From Symbiodinium natans (taxonomy: Eukaryota > Sar > Dinophyceae > Suessiales > Symbiodiniaceae): a DNA stretch of 64,000 nt. The translations under genes were made by a program, and so were the position numbers. Under the pieces are notes generated by a model. That model was not told where the DNA came from. It did no database searches and saw only the letters and a program-made list of their open reading frames with translations. Positions within the stretch are counted from its first letter, which is position 1, and every line of letters starts with the position of its first letter. Positions 22,440-32,471 of this stretch are shown here, one piece after another. The DNA is taken from NCBI GenBank assembly GCA_905221605.1, contig CAJNDS010002287.1, positions 434,001 to 498,000 of the forward strand, read 5' to 3'.

Positions 22440-22475
<36 letters not shown>

Positions 22476-22590
22476 CTCTGTGTGTGCTCTCTGTGTGTGC
22501 TCTCTGTGTGTGCTCTCTGTGTGTGCTCTCTGTGTGTGCTCTCTGTGTGTGCTCTCTGTGTGTGCTGTGTGTGTGTGTGTGTGTGTGGTG

Positions 22591-22621
<31 letters not shown>

Positions 22622-22629
22622 TTGTGTGT

Positions 22630-22686
<57 letters not shown>

Positions 22687-22783
22687 TGTGTGTGTGTGTG
22701 TGTGTGTGTTGTGTGTGTGTGTGTTCTGTGTGTTGGGTGTGTGTGTGTGTCTGTGTGTGTGTGTGTCTGTGTGTGTGTGTGTG

Positions 22784-22818
<35 letters not shown>

Positions 22819-22870
22819 TGTGTGTGTTGTGTGTGTTGTGTGTGTGTGTGTGTTCTGTGTGTGTGTGTGT

Positions 22871-22904
<34 letters not shown>

Positions 22905-23151
22905 GTGTGTTCTGTGTGTGTGTGTGTTTCTGTGTGTGTGTGTGCTCTGTGTGTGTGTGTGTGCTGTGTGTGTGTGTGTGTGTGTGTGTGTTCTGTGTGT
23001 GTGTGTTCTGTTGTGTGTGTGTGTGTTCTGTGTGTGTGTCTGTGTGTGTTCTGTGTGTGTGTGTGTGTGTTCTGTGTGTGTTCTGTGTGTGTCTGTTTGT
23101 GTGTGTCTGTGTGTGTGTGTTCTGTTGGGTGTGTGTGTGTGTGTGTGTGTG

Positions 23152-23186
<35 letters not shown>

Positions 23187-23390
23187 GTGTGTTGTGTGTG
23201 TTCTGTGTTGTGTGTCTGTGTGTGTGTGTTCTGTGTGTGTGTGTGTTCTGTGTGTGTGTTCTGTGTGTGTGTGTGTGTTCTGTGTGTGTGTTCTGTGTGT
23301 GTGTTCTGTGTGTGTGTTCTGTGTGTGTGTGTGTTCTGTGTGTGTGTTCTGTGTGTGTGTTCTGTGTGTGTGTTCTGTGTGTGTTGTTTT
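22383..23390 (+). repeat. Compound (GT)n microsatellite, about 1 kb
   Basis: Uninterrupted strand-biased GT tract with regularly scattered CT interruptions (GCTCTCTGTGTGT early, GTTCTGTGTGTGT late). It yields 367-523 codon frames (poly Cys-Val on +, poly His-Thr on -) that are not genes. Confidence 0.97.
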
Positions 23391-24009
23391 CGTTTCTGGC
23401 GTTAGAATCCCGCAGGTTTCTGAGGCCGGGTTAACGGTTAGCATATGGGCAGAGCAGAGTTCCTGAGTAGAGGTTGCGGAGCCGCGTGAAAGTCCAAAAG
23501 CAAAGCCGCGCACTTCCCAAGGCTTCGCTGATTCTGCCCGCAATCCAACAGAATCCTTGATTCCTGGCCTCGGTTGTGCACTTCAGGCGGTAATCATGGC
23601 CGAGCCACTGCTGCAAGCCGCTCGGGCCGTGTGGGGGCTTCTTTGTGCTTTGAAAGGGAGGGCTTGAAATCTCCCATTCTTAGGATGCTGATACCCTCGG
23701 ACAACCGAAGGATGCCCCCAGGTTCTTGCGGCCGAATAGGATCTACTGAGTATTTCTGAATCCTGGAGTCCGTGCCGAAGTCCCTCCGAAGTCCACCCTT
23801 CCCAAATTTCGGCAGTCGCTACTGTATAGCCCCTTAAAGGCTGCCTACGTCACCCTGAGGCTGTGTCAATCTGCATCCATCAGCTGCAGTCGCAGACGGC
23901 GCAGCAGCGAGAGCTGCAGGAGCCTTGTTGAACAGAGAGGGCATCTACAAGCCGAAGCCCAGCACACCCGACGTCCCCTTCATGGCTCCCAAGCCCCAAG
24001 CCCTGAGCT

Positions 24010-24066
24010 CCTACAACCCTACACCCTACACCCTACACCCTAAACTCAACTCTAAACCCTAAACCT
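24010..24066 (-). repeat. ITR, CCCTACA/CCCTAAA
   Basis: About eight units, the first three CCCTACA. It lies 20 bases before the acceptor at 24084-24085. Confidence 0.85.
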
Positions 24067-24085
24067 CCTTCTATGACCAATTGAG

Positions 24086-24119
24086 GATTCGGAGCAGCTC
24101 CGGGATCAGAACGTCGCAG
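24086..24119 (+). CDS. Candidate small exon
   Basis: Between TTGAG|G and GCAG|GT the frame reads DSEQLRDQNVA. The frame continues protein-like beyond the donor, so the exon may be longer. Confidence 0.35.
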
Positions 24120-24209
24120 GTTGGATCGGAAGCATCGGCCGGTCCGAAACCTCGGCGGGGAACATGCGCCTTGGGCCCCACAAGTTCTGAGCCGATGACC
24201 AGCATCCAA

Positions 24210-24272
24210 AGCCCTAAAGCCCTGAGCCCTAAACCCTAAACCCTAAACCCTAAACCCTAAACCCTAAACCCA
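24210..24272 (-). repeat. ITR, CCCTAAA on + strand
   Basis: Eight to nine units, with CCCTAAAG/CCCTGAG at the left edge. Confidence 0.95.
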
Positions 24273-24327
24273 GCATCCTCTATTCTAAAGCATGAAGCCT
24301 TGGAGAAGCGCCCCCGGTGATCTTCAG

Positions 24328-24443
24328 TCTCGAATTCGAGCGTGGTGCCATCTGCAAAGAGGTTGAGGGCCCCTTGGACCGGACCCTAAGACTTTGTGCC
24401 CAGATTGGAAGCCGGGCTACTGGAGAAGTCCCAGTCGCGGGAG
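24328..24443 (+). CDS. Candidate exon, unknown product
   Basis: After a pyrimidine-rich GATCTTCAG acceptor the frame begins LEFERGAICKEVEGPLDRTL and ends ...SRATGEVPVAG at a GGGAG|GC donor (phase 1). Charged and hydrophobic residues alternate as in a folded protein. It lies upstream of, and on the same strand as, the phosphodiesterase exons and could belong to that gene. Confidence 0.5.
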
Positions 24444-25715
24444 GCGCAAGCTTGGGGGTGTCCGTGTAGGTTGCGGGACGCGTGGCACGGCGCACCTAAG
24501 GGCTCGCAATGGCTCACGACGGGAAAAGTGCTTCTCTCTTTGACTTCAAACGCACTGAATGGAGCCAGGGGTGAAAGCCCTTATCCTGGCTCCTGTATGC
24601 AACCTCACTGGGCCTCTGAAAGGTGGAGTACGAGCTCGAGAAGGACGAGAGCGAGCTGAACGGATACGAGGCATAGTCGAAGCATGACAGGATGTCGGGG
24701 ACGGATCTTTAGGGTCCTGTGTTTTTCTATGTAGTCGACCTAGTGATAGGCGGAGAGGGTTCGGTACGTTCTGAGTCGGGTTGGAGTTGATGAATTTTGT
24801 GGAGTTCTTGCTTCTCTTCAGGGCAGGTTGCATGAGCCCCGTGCACGGGGTTGACATGCGCGGCTGCGGCTGCTTATTGAAACAGAGGTGTTGAGCTGGT
24901 ATCAATATGCGAGGTGCCTCTAAGCCGCACGAAGGGGAAGAGGAGCAACACAGTGTAACACACAGACAGGGAGATATTGAGGAGTAGCCCAGCCTTTGGG
25001 GGCGCAGTGGTGTTCCGCAGCTCGAGAAAAGAGCAGAACATCACATTACTAGTGACTTTACTCTAAGCGTAAGTGATGATAGAACTGACATGCCAACTCG
25101 AACTAAAGGTGCAGGATTCAGAGGCGCGGCCCGAGAAAGCCGTCAGAGGCTCCAGCTACCCTGTGCGTTGCAGGGAGACGAGGGCCTGCATGTGGAGTCG
25201 GCGGAGGCTTCGTTGCATCTCCAGAAACTCAACCTCACTCCGGCAACTTGGCTCGTCTCGGGCATTTCGCTCTGTAGTGTTCTCACATTTTTCATGACTA
25301 TACTGGTAAAAGATTTTGGTGTTGTGTTTTTGTACGTTTATGACCTTCAGCAACTCTATGTGCATCCTTTGTATGTCGTTACATTTACATGTTGTATGAT
25401 TATGTTCTTATATCGTTGCATTGCATATGATTCTAGAATGAATATCCTTGGCCTTTCTGGGACCAGGAGCTTTAAGTCTCGCAGAAGTACCAAAAAAACT
25501 TCGATCCATAAAGATGTTTCCCTCAGAGGCACGCAACACCCTTAAATGGTACTGCGTGCGATTACGGCACACAAGAAGTGGGCCAGCAGAGGGGGTCGTC
25601 GGAGATACCAGACTCTCCCAGGAAAAAATAAGGGGCCTCACTCAACCGCGACAAAGAAACCGTCGATATTGTCGAGTGCAGACGAAAGTACATCCCAGCT
25701 TAAACTCAGCCCTAC

Positions 25716-25785
25716 ATATACATGTATATATATGTATACATGTATATGTATGTGTATATATATATATATACGTACATATGTATGC
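25716..25785 (+). repeat. TATATG/TA microsatellite
   Basis: ATATACATG and TATATA repeats; flanking DNA from 25290 is also AT-rich. Confidence 0.85.
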
Positions 25786-26203
25786 ACTTTTTTGCTTTCT
25801 ATTCGCATGATGGCCGAAGGTAATGTACCATACGTAATACGGCCCATTGAGTCGACTGCCACCTCCTCAAATGCACTTGCAGGACAAGGAAAAAAGGAGA
25901 AAGATGAGGCTTCCGATGGCTGATGTTTTAATTGAAGCTCCTTCTTAGCCCAGCTTTGTGTATGCCGAGGCAATGGCCAGAGACCTCAAGGCCTGGCGTC
26001 GGCCTTTTTTTCAGGCTCTTGTGCAGGATTTTGGGACTCGGATTTGCAAAGAGGAGGGGCTTTATGGGGCTTTTTGGGGCTTAGGGCTTGCAGGGTTTTA
26101 TGGGTCCTGAGGGGTCTCGTACGGAGGTGCGCCTGAGTTCTGCTTGGAACATCAGCTCTCAAGATCGTAGGGTAGAAACCAGGGTTTGTGACATCATTGT
26201 TCG

Positions 26204-26295
26204 TTTACTGTTGGTTGGTAGGGAATGAAAGCCTGGCAGCAATGTTGTTCGCGATCTTGGTCCCATTCCTTCATTCGCAACCAAGCAACAGTAAG
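26204..26295. mobile_element. MITE family 1, copy 3
   Basis: Left end TTTACTGTTGGTTGGTAGGG, right end CGCAACCAAGCAACAGTAAG. The flanks (TTCG and TCCT) do not match, so any target duplication has decayed. It lies 146 bp upstream of a candidate exon, probably within an intron. Confidence 0.75.
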
Positions 26296-26441
26296 TCCTT
26301 CTCTGGACGCATCCGCTCCTACTCAGGTGGGCATGTGGAATTTTGATGCCATTCAAACAGCCCCTTGCCCGAAATCGGCAGAGGGCCAAAGCCAATCGCG
26401 GCTGCTCCCGTGGAAGCCCTTAAGCAGCCTCCACAGCCCAG

Positions 26442-26523
26442 GCCAGCGAGCACGGCTCCGTGCTAAAGATCGTCGGCATGGAGCTGGTCGGCAAGGCCTC
26501 TTGGGAGCATGTTGTCTATGCAG
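26442..26523 (+). CDS. Candidate exon, unknown product
   Basis: From ACAGCCCAG|G the frame reads ASEHGSVLKIVGMELVGK and then ASWEHVVYA. Donors are possible at AAG|GC (26496) or GCAG|GG (26524). CCCTAAA repeats begin 14 bases later and precede the next candidate exon. Confidence 0.5.
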
Positions 26524-26567
26524 GGCCCACCCAAAGGCCCCCTAAACCCTAAACCCTACGCCCGAAG

Positions 26568-26640
26568 GTCGTTTGGCGCTGGGGGGTTGTAGGCCCGCAG
26601 GGGGCGGCCCAGCATCTCAGCAAACTCCACCAAGCGAACA
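26568..26640 (+). CDS. Candidate exon after a short ITR
   Basis: After CCTAAACCCTACGCCCGAAG|G the frame reads VVWRWGVVGPQGAAQHLSKL, ending near a stop at about 26640. The donor is not defined. Confidence 0.38.
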
Positions 26641-26829
26641 CGTAGATCAGAGTCTGCAACCCCCCAGTTGTTGGCAAACTCTGTGGCTTTGACAGCCCTC
26701 CCTGTCTGAGGCTTCGTTCATCTCGAGGAGAACTGCAGAGATCTCACAACATACGCCTACGCTTGGAGTTAAACCCTCAACCCTCAACTCCAAACCCTGA
26801 ACCCTATAAACCCTAAACGACTGTCTCAG

Positions 26830-27014
26830 GCGTCTCCTCCGAGTTCCATGTGATTGGTTTCTCTGGACATCTTGAGTGCACGGCGTACACATTTGCATCT
26901 GTCTTGCCTGTGCGGAAACATGGGGAAACGCTGTGGCTTGAGTGCATTCAACCATCTACCCCTAATAATGGAGATGTGGGGATTCGGGAGTTCCGGCAGA
27001 TTGCGGAAGTTAAG
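26830..27014 (+). CDS. Candidate exon, about 62 residues, unknown product
   Basis: Degenerate CCCTCAA/CCCTAAA units (26770-26818) lead to a GACTGTCTCAG|G acceptor. The frame starts VSSEFHVIGFSGHLECTAYT, continues through ...RKHGETLWLECIQPS and ends ...REFRQIAEVK near AAG|GGAT. This is the longest convincingly protein-like exon upstream of the phosphodiesterase core and may encode its N-terminal part. Family not recognised. Confidence 0.55.
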
Positions 27015-27199
27015 GGATACTGCTGAAGACCTAGAGAGTCAGGACTTAGCGGGTGAGATGATTATAGTGCCCACTGTTCACATTCCCTTTCCTTGCTCAA
27101 GTCCAAAATGCCTCCACAACACGCAAAACCTCCCACAGGCAATCTTGTGAGGCTCTAAGACTCTAAGAGGCTCTAAGTCTGCAGCTTTCTTCTTCGCAG

Positions 27200-27260
27200 G
27201 AGCTGCCTGGCACCTTTTCTGGATGCCATGGAGGAGAGGCCAGGTGGTCAAAGGGTCAAG
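27200..27260 (+). CDS. Candidate exon with strong splice signals
   Basis: A CTTTCTTCTTCGCAG|G acceptor and a GTCAAG|GTATGG donor enclose SCLAPFLDAMEERPGGQRVK. TTTCGGG/TTTAGGG repeats start right after the donor (27265-27293). Confidence 0.5.
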
Positions 27261-27667
27261 GTATGGTTTCGGGTTTCGGGTTTAGGGTTTAAGGTTATCT
27301 TAGGGAAGCTGTTCGGTTCTTCGCGACCCGAGCTTCTGGCGCTAAGGGTTTGCCAGGCACAGCGCTCTGGAGAGGCGAGTAGCAACCGAGTCCAACGGCT
27401 GTCAAGCCCTGATGGATAAGCAAAACGCCTGTGAACGTTGTGAACGCTGGGGCCTCTTTGTGCAATCCTCTGCGGGATGAGAAGAACGCAGCCGTAAAGC
27501 AGCCATGGGCAGCCTTGATCTCACGAATCCCGGCCCCAGCATCGGCTTCGGCCTCCCTACAGAACCTGCGTGGCGCAAGCTGCGGGGGGTTCCCTGGTGT
27601 GTCAGAACCCACTCGGCTAGACTCAGCATCGGAGAGTCTAACCCATCTTCTCCAGGACCCACAACAG

Positions 27668-27754
27668 GTACATGTGTGTGCCGAAGCTGCCAGGTACTTA
27701 GTGAATCCCTACCACTCCAGCGCTCACGCAGCCGACGCGGCGAACTCGTTCCAG
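27668..27754 (+). CDS. PDE exon: YHxxxH block
   Basis: ACAACAG|G acceptor, TTCCAG|GC donor. Encodes AARYLVNPYHSSAHAAD then AANSFQ, matching NPYHNxxHAADV of phosphodiesterases with Asn replaced by Ser after the proton-donor His. Confidence 0.88.
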
Positions 27755-30700
27755 GCGAGGGGGCTCTCAGGATCCAGGGTCCAAGTGTGGCCCCGAGAAC
27801 ACACCCGAGAACTTGAGTTTTTTCTGCATCAGTGCCTGTCAGTATGTGGGTGGTTGTAAAAATAATGGTCCCTTTTGGATCCCTATTACGGCACCTAATA
27901 TCTAGAGTACCCCAAAACGGATCATAATTTTGACAACCACCCGTGTATATGCACATGAAGGCCCACACATGCACGAAGATCTGCCGCCAGCAGTCCCGGC
28001 AAACTCTTCGCAGGTCCTCGCCTCCAGCTCGGGCTTGCTGCACTGCTCGTCCTCACCCCTCCCGGCGCTGCGGAGCGCCCGCCGGCTCAGGGTTTGAGGA
28101 CTTTTGGGCATTTTTGCTTGATGCCCCGAATTCTTTGGCGTAAGTCCCGGGGCCGCTAGTTTAACCAAGGGGGGGCTCGCTTCTAGGGTCTACACCGTCT
28201 ACAGCGGTGCTATAGTTGATGTAGACTCATTACGCTTGCAGGCGTTCGCTGCGCCGCATCCTTCTGATGTCCCCCAGACATTCTGGCCTGTCCGTCATAT
28301 GGGTCCATCGAACTGCGGCGCCCTTCGCATGAAGAGCCCTGAACCCTAAACCCTAAACCCTAAACCAGAATCTGCATCAGGTCTCCATGTGCGTTGCTGC
28401 CCTTGGGCATGACTTGGGCCATCCAGGCCACGCTGCCCCTAGTGCGGCCTCATCATGGGTTTAAGGTTTAGGGTTTAGGGCTACAGAAGCAGTGTTGGGG
28501 GTCTCGAATCCAAACCCCACGTGTGTAGTTCTCTGCTGCCAGTAGATGTGGGAGCTTCAACTCTAGCAGCATGAGCGGCGCATCTTTTCTGGGGGCATTT
28601 CTGGCCATAGACTTGGGGGGTGTGGGGGGGCTGGAATGATCGATGCCTTGACGCGAGGGGCGTTTCTTTTTTTGGCTGATCGCAGTGTTGTCCGTGTGCC
28701 GCGCATCATGCCTGCAACCTTAGGCGCCTTAGACATCAGGCCCTAAACCCTAAACCCTAAACCCTAAACTGTAGCCCTGAAGCCTTCCGAAGGCCTCAAC
28801 AACAGCTTCCAAATTAACTCCCGGGATGCCCTGGCTGCTGGGCTTCGACTTCAGCTTCAGAAAATCGGGGGCAAAAGAAAGGTTCCAGAGCGTTCCTTGA
28901 GGAAGCGTGAGGGCTGATTGAACTCAAGGTTCTTGGGGGAAAGGTTGACATGGTCATAGCACCAGATACTCCAGCCTGTGGCAAAAACGGCTGTGCAAAC
29001 CTGTCAGTTCGACTCTTCGCGTCTTAGGCCGTTACATACAACGACCGCTCTGTCCTGGAGAACTTCCATGCCGCTGAGTTGGCAGCCGCCTCAGACGAAT
29101 GGCTTGGTTCGGCAATGTTATCGGCCTTGGCAGGCGTCATTCTATTTGTCGGCAGCCGGCTGTTCAGATGTTCCTGCATCGCTTTCCGGAACTGCCCGGT
29201 AAGTCAACCCTGTGCCTTGAAAATGGTAGCAGCATGGCAACAACAGTTCCCAGGTCAAGACTCCAGTCCTCCAAAAAAGCCCCCACAAGCGCAACACAAG
29301 ACAGAAGCTTTCCCTCCTGGATCAGGAGCGGCTTCTTTCGCGGAGGTATGGGCCGCGCCAAACGAAGCTCCTCGAGCTTCGATGGGTGTCGGGTGGACGG
29401 TTTGCTTCTTGGGGGCTCCACAAAGCAGAGCACCAGACGATCCAGACGAAAGTACGCTTGCGGCTCACAGTGTGACACCTCTGATAAATATAGCCCTTAT
29501 GGCCTCTGTTTGGGGTACCAAAGTGACTAAGTCAGGGCGTTCGGTGTTCGGATTCTGCAGAATTCTTCCGGGCTGGCCCGTCAGCGAAAAGACCCCCATG
29601 ATCTCTTCGTCATGAACGCGGCTACAGCGTGAAACAGATACAAGTAGTATCAGCTTGGCACCCATAGGTTATTCTCGCAACGGTTCATGTGTTGGGAGGC
29701 TGCAGAAAAGGTGTCGAGCAGGGAGTAGGAGGTATTGCGTGGCGGGGGAGGAGAATGAAATACGATGCACTCTTCTTATGCAGGGAGAGGCAAGGAGAGG
29801 GAGACACAGACAGAGAGAGAGAGAGAGGAGAGAGAGACCCAGCAGCGGGCCGTCGTGGCCGGGACTTCCTTTTGGGGAGGCTCCTTCGCTGGGTAGAAGC
29901 AGAAGTAGAAGAAGTAGAAGAATAAGATAGAGTAAGAAGCCGAGAGAGAGAGAGAGAGAGAGAGAGCAGCCCAGATGGTTTCACAGTCGAGGCATTGTAG
30001 GGCGTTTGTGGACCTGCATGGTGGAATTTCAGCCCGTGGGTCGCGGAAAGCCCTCCTGAGGCTGATGGCCATCCCTCAGAATCACGAAGCAAGGGAACGG
30101 CAGGCGGGATTAGTCAGCAGAAGAAAAGGACCAGTGGCCAGTTCGATTCTTCGCTGCATCACAGTCTCAAGCACCCCAGAGGCCTTTCAGAACGGCACCC
30201 CCCCCCCATACCCCCCTCCCGGAACCCAGAGGATTCACCCGTCTGCTGCGTTGACCCTAAACCGCCGCCTAAAGCCCAATCCTCCTTCGGCAGGTTCGCA
30301 TCTCTATGATCCTCTCCACGGACCTCTCGAAGCACATGCAGGCAAACTCTGTGGGGCTTAAACTGGCAGGTCTCCAGAATGGGGATGCCCCTTATGTAGT
30401 CAAACTTCGACAACCCCTCATTATTCCACAAGTACACACTGCAAGCGGCCAGCGTCTTCAAACTGGGCCCATCTCCCCAAAAATCCAGGACCTTGGGGAC
30501 CTCCGGCTACGGCTTGGAAGCGGGGACTTCGCCGCACGGCCACCAAAAAGGGGGTTGTCACAGCGTCAGAAAGGCTTCGGGGGGAGTATTTGGAATTCAG
30601 ATGATGTGGGGGAAGGGGGAAGGGTTGAGTCTTGAGGCATGAAGGCCGGTGGGAGTTATCTGGAGCATTGCCGATCCGCAAACCTGAGGCTAAGGACACG

Positions 30701-30854
30701 CGTTGCAGGCCGTAGGATGCTGTCGGGTTTGAGGGCCAGGTTGGGTCGATTTGCAGAGTAGAGGGAGCCCAAATCCTAATTGCAGCAAGGGCCCAAAAGC
30801 CAAGGACCCATTGGAAGTCAATGCCGATCAGCAGTTGGCGCTGCCGCATGGCAG

Positions 30855-30893
<39 letters not shown>

Positions 30894-32123
30894 GGTAGTG
30901 GGGTGATGGGGGGGCCAGGGGGACTATGTCGGGCTTTGGGCTTCCTGCCGGAGTCGAGGATTGGAGTTCTCCCTGTAGAGCTCTGCTTGCCTTGCGATCT
31001 TGTGCCCCAACCGAGGACCTGGTACTTTCGCGCATCGGATATTGGACATTCAGCGAAGCCATGGGATATTCACAGGCAAGGAGCATTGGGGGTTGAGAGC
31101 CGTTCTTCCAAGGCAGCCAGAGGGGGCAGGAAGTCATGGGTCCTTTTTTGGGGAGTTTTTGTCGGCTCTTTTGGCCTCGAAGAGGCGCTGGTCCGAGCGC
31201 TTGGTGGAGGAGCCTGCTCTCTTGTGCTTCTTGGGATTCTGTGCGCGAATTCGCGAAATCCCCCGACTTGGCAACTTTCTTCACGTTCCTCACATCTTTC
31301 TCGGCCAAAACCCGGCAATTCAGACAGCCTCTGAGCCCCGAAGCACTGGTCTTCTTTCTGACGAGGAGTTCCATGCCCAGGGTGACGTGGAGAAAGGCCG
31401 GCACCGGCAGTCACGGAAAGGGGATGACAAGCTTATGCTGGCTAACAGCTGCGAACACGCCTTTCTTTTTCAACAGCCCAGCAAGAAGGGCACATGGTGC
31501 TCGACAACTAGTGCGGCTACTGTCAAGAGGGGGAGAAGCGCATTCACAGGAGGCCATGAGTCAGGCATCAGCCAGGAACCCATACCCGAGTGGCGAGAGT
31601 TGCCAGAGCGGCAGGGCACAGCACCCTCGAATCCCCCCACGGAGTGTCCTTCGAGCATTCCATAGGCATCTGTAAACTGCACAAGGATTCCAAGGACAAC
31701 GGAGCATTCGGGAAAAAGGTGCGGGGAAGAACTCAGACCCTCCTCGACCCTCCTCGCCTCTCTCCCGAGGCCTGGGTTTGCCACTGTCGCCACTCTGCAC
31801 CCCTGCGGCAGCTAGGGTTTGGGGATGTTTGGGGTTCATGGTTCGGGTGTTTAGGGTTTAGGGTTTTCAGATGTTTTCAGGTTTAGGGTGAGTATCAAGA
31901 AGGGTTGGCCAAGGGTTAGCATCGGCATGGAAGCGCTCTGGGAAGTTTGTAGGCTTAGGCCGGGCGGGCGATCGGCTTGTCCTACAGGCCCAAGAAAAGG
32001 CCCTCAACTCAGCCACCCAGCCCCACCGAGGCGACAGGCACAACTTCGACCTGTCCAAATCTCAAACGGGCTTTCTGCAGTTCGTCTGCATCCCCATGTT
32101 CGAAGACGCATGGCTGCACTCGG
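27668..32123 (+). CDS. Class I 3',5'-cyclic-nucleotide phosphodiesterase, catalytic domain over about 12 micro-exons
   Basis: Hydrolyses cAMP and/or cGMP to the 5'-monophosphate in cyclic-nucleotide signalling; substrate preference cannot be read here. Proposed exons in order: 27668-27754 (YHSSAHAAD), 28188-28250, 28381-28426 (GHDLGHPG), 28793-28833, 29028-29133 (YNDRSVLENFH), 30294-30341 (TDLSKHM), 31016-31075 (ASDIGHSAKPW), 31185-31209, 31366-31396 (QGDVEK), 31770-31815 (GLPLSPLC), 32038-32123 (KSQTGF). The metal ligands His, His, Asp, Asp, the proton-donor His and the purine-binding Gln are all present. The His-Asp to Tyr-Asn-Asp spacing is the same as in the PDE4 family. Most junctions agree in phase; donors are GC except one GA and one GG/GT. 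Two short stretches (after 29133 and after 30341) lack located exons. N- and C-terminal limits are unknown. An intact, expressed gene is likely. Confidence 0.92.
27846..27944. mobile_element. Palindromic MITE-like element in a PDE intron
   Basis: Left arm GGGTGGTTGTAAAAATAATG, right arm the near reverse complement CATAATTTTGACAACCACCC. The arms extend about 31 bp with few mismatches and a 33-bp loop. The flanks suggest only a TA or TAT duplication. Confidence 0.7.
28188..28250 (+). CDS. PDE exon (probable): VDSLRLQAFA
   Basis: The frame VDVDSLRLQAFA ends at CGCT|GC and leads in phase into VSMCVAALGHD, matching the Leu-rich helix before the HD motif. The start is uncertain: the AG|G at 28240-28241 would leave only nine bases (AFA). 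Confidence 0.55.
28336..28366 (-). repeat. ITR just before a PDE 3' splice site
   Basis: Four CCCTAAA/CCCTGAA units, ending 14 bases upstream of the CATCAG acceptor at 28380. Confidence 0.9.
28381..28426 (+). CDS. PDE exon: HDxxHPG
   Basis: Encodes VSMCVAALGHDLGHPG (last Gly split). Carries the His and Asp metal ligands. Acceptor GCATCAG|G, donor ATCCAG|GC. Confidence 0.92.
28456..28482 (+). repeat. ITR just after a PDE 5' splice site
   Basis: TTTAAGG and TTTAGGG units, 29 bases after the GC donor at 28427. Opposite strand to the ITR at the other end of the same intron. Confidence 0.85.
28741..28769 (-). repeat. ITR just before a PDE 3' splice site
   Basis: Four CCCTAAA units, 22 bases before the GAAG acceptor at 28792; the other end of the intron that holds 28456-28482. 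Confidence 0.95.
28793..28833 (+). CDS. PDE exon: LNNSFQINSRDAL
   Basis: Completes HPG-LNNSF in phase with the previous exon and ends CCCTG|GC. Matches the segment between HPG and YND of human PDE4. Confidence 0.9.
29028..29133 (+). CDS. PDE exon: YNDxSVLE
   Basis: Encodes AVTYNDRSVLENFHAAEL, then a helix ...SDEWLGSAMLSALA. Acceptor TCTTAG|G, donor TTGGCAG|GC. Confidence 0.92.
29134..30293. other. PDE intron region; one small exon probably missed
   Basis: Contains GA microsatellites (29812-29836 and 29941-29966), AGAAGTAGA repeats and an imperfect CCCTAAA stretch at 30254-30272 just before the next acceptor. About 10 residues of the phosphodiesterase core should be encoded here, but I could not place them. 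Confidence 0.55.
30294..30341 (+). CDS. PDE exon: TDxSKHM
   Basis: Sixteen whole codons, VRISMILSTDLSKHMQ, between TTCGGCAG|G and CATGCAG|GC. Near-identical in pattern to VLATDMSKHM of PDE4. Confidence 0.92.
30857..30890 (+). repeat. (GT)n microsatellite
   Basis: Seventeen GT units within the intron before the ASDIG exon. Confidence 0.95.
31016..31075 (+). CDS. PDE exon: second metal-binding Asp
   Basis: Encodes ...FRASDIGHSAKPWDIH. Aligns without gaps to HCADLSNPTKPLELY-type sequence, with Arg for the His before Ala. Donor CACAG|GC. Confidence 0.88.
31185..31209 (+). CDS. PDE micro-exon, 25 nt, GA donor
   Basis: Encodes RWSERLVE. It joins in phase on both sides to give DIHRRWSERLVEEFHAQ. 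The donor is GGAG|GA, a non-canonical GA site. Confidence 0.88.
31366..31396 (+). CDS. PDE exon: EFxxQGDxE
   Basis: Encodes EFHAQGDVEK (31 nt). Acceptor GACGAG|GAG, donor GAAAG|GC. GAGGAG-type sequence occurs at both ends of the preceding intron. Confidence 0.92.
31770..31815 (+). CDS. PDE exon: LPxSPLC, donor made of telomeric DNA
   Basis: In phase with the previous exon it reads GLGLPLSPLCTPAA. Its end GCTAG|GGTTTGGGG runs directly into TTTGGGG/TTTAGGG repeats (31816-31890). The Asp-Arg after Cys in mammalian enzymes is Thr-Pro here. Confidence 0.82.
31816..31890 (+). repeat. Degenerate ITR forming the start of a PDE intron
   Basis: GGTTTGGGGATGTTTGGGG, then TTTAGGG units and TTTTCAG variants. 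Confidence 0.85.
32038..32123 (+). CDS. PDE exon: invariant Gln
   Basis: GCGACAG|G acceptor. Encodes HNFDLSKSQTGFLQF, then VCIPMFEDAW, matching KSQxGFxxFxxxPxxE. The 3' end is uncertain; a possible GT donor is at 32124. Confidence 0.9.
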
Positions 32124-32428
32124 GTGGGAGTGGTCGTAAGGGCCGTGGCTGTCAAGACGTCTGTTGTAGAAGAGTGCGGAGCGCGGCTGCCATGTTGTGA
32201 AACCCTACGTCCTGATCACGCCTCTTGGGCTTTCCCGGGGAGCCCTCGGTCCCATGGCTTCGGGAATCTTGTTCAGGTGATGAAAGTCGAGGCGTCAGGT
32301 AGTTCAGCTCTGTCCAGTAGCTTTCGACCAGCAAGGTGGCAAGCAGTTTGCTCACAATTTGATGTTGAGCTGACGCTGTTCAGAAGTCTCTGAGCACCCC
32401 AAGCAAAGCAGGTGTACGTTACGTTGCG

Positions 32429-32464
32429 AAAACCCTAAACCCTAAACCCTAAACCCTAAACCCC
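32429..32464 (-). repeat. ITR, CCCTAAA on + strand
   Basis: Five units, ending seven bases before the acceptor at 32470-32471. Confidence 0.95.
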
Positions 32465-32471
32465 CGTGCAG

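Noticed and set aside
21895-23543. Open frames of 367-523 codons on both strands
   Set aside because: They are translations of the GT microsatellite (Cys-Val or His-Thr repeats) and overlap in all frames.
28242-28290. HPSDVPQTF as the PDE HxxDVxQ block
   Set aside because: The genuine HAAD block lies upstream at 27713-27736; this frame runs past the likely GC donor at 28251.
28990-29010. GTTCGACTC as a tRNA B box
   Set aside because: No A box or cloverleaf can be drawn around it; other GTTCGA words (13994, 30136, 39168, 60327) fail in the same way.
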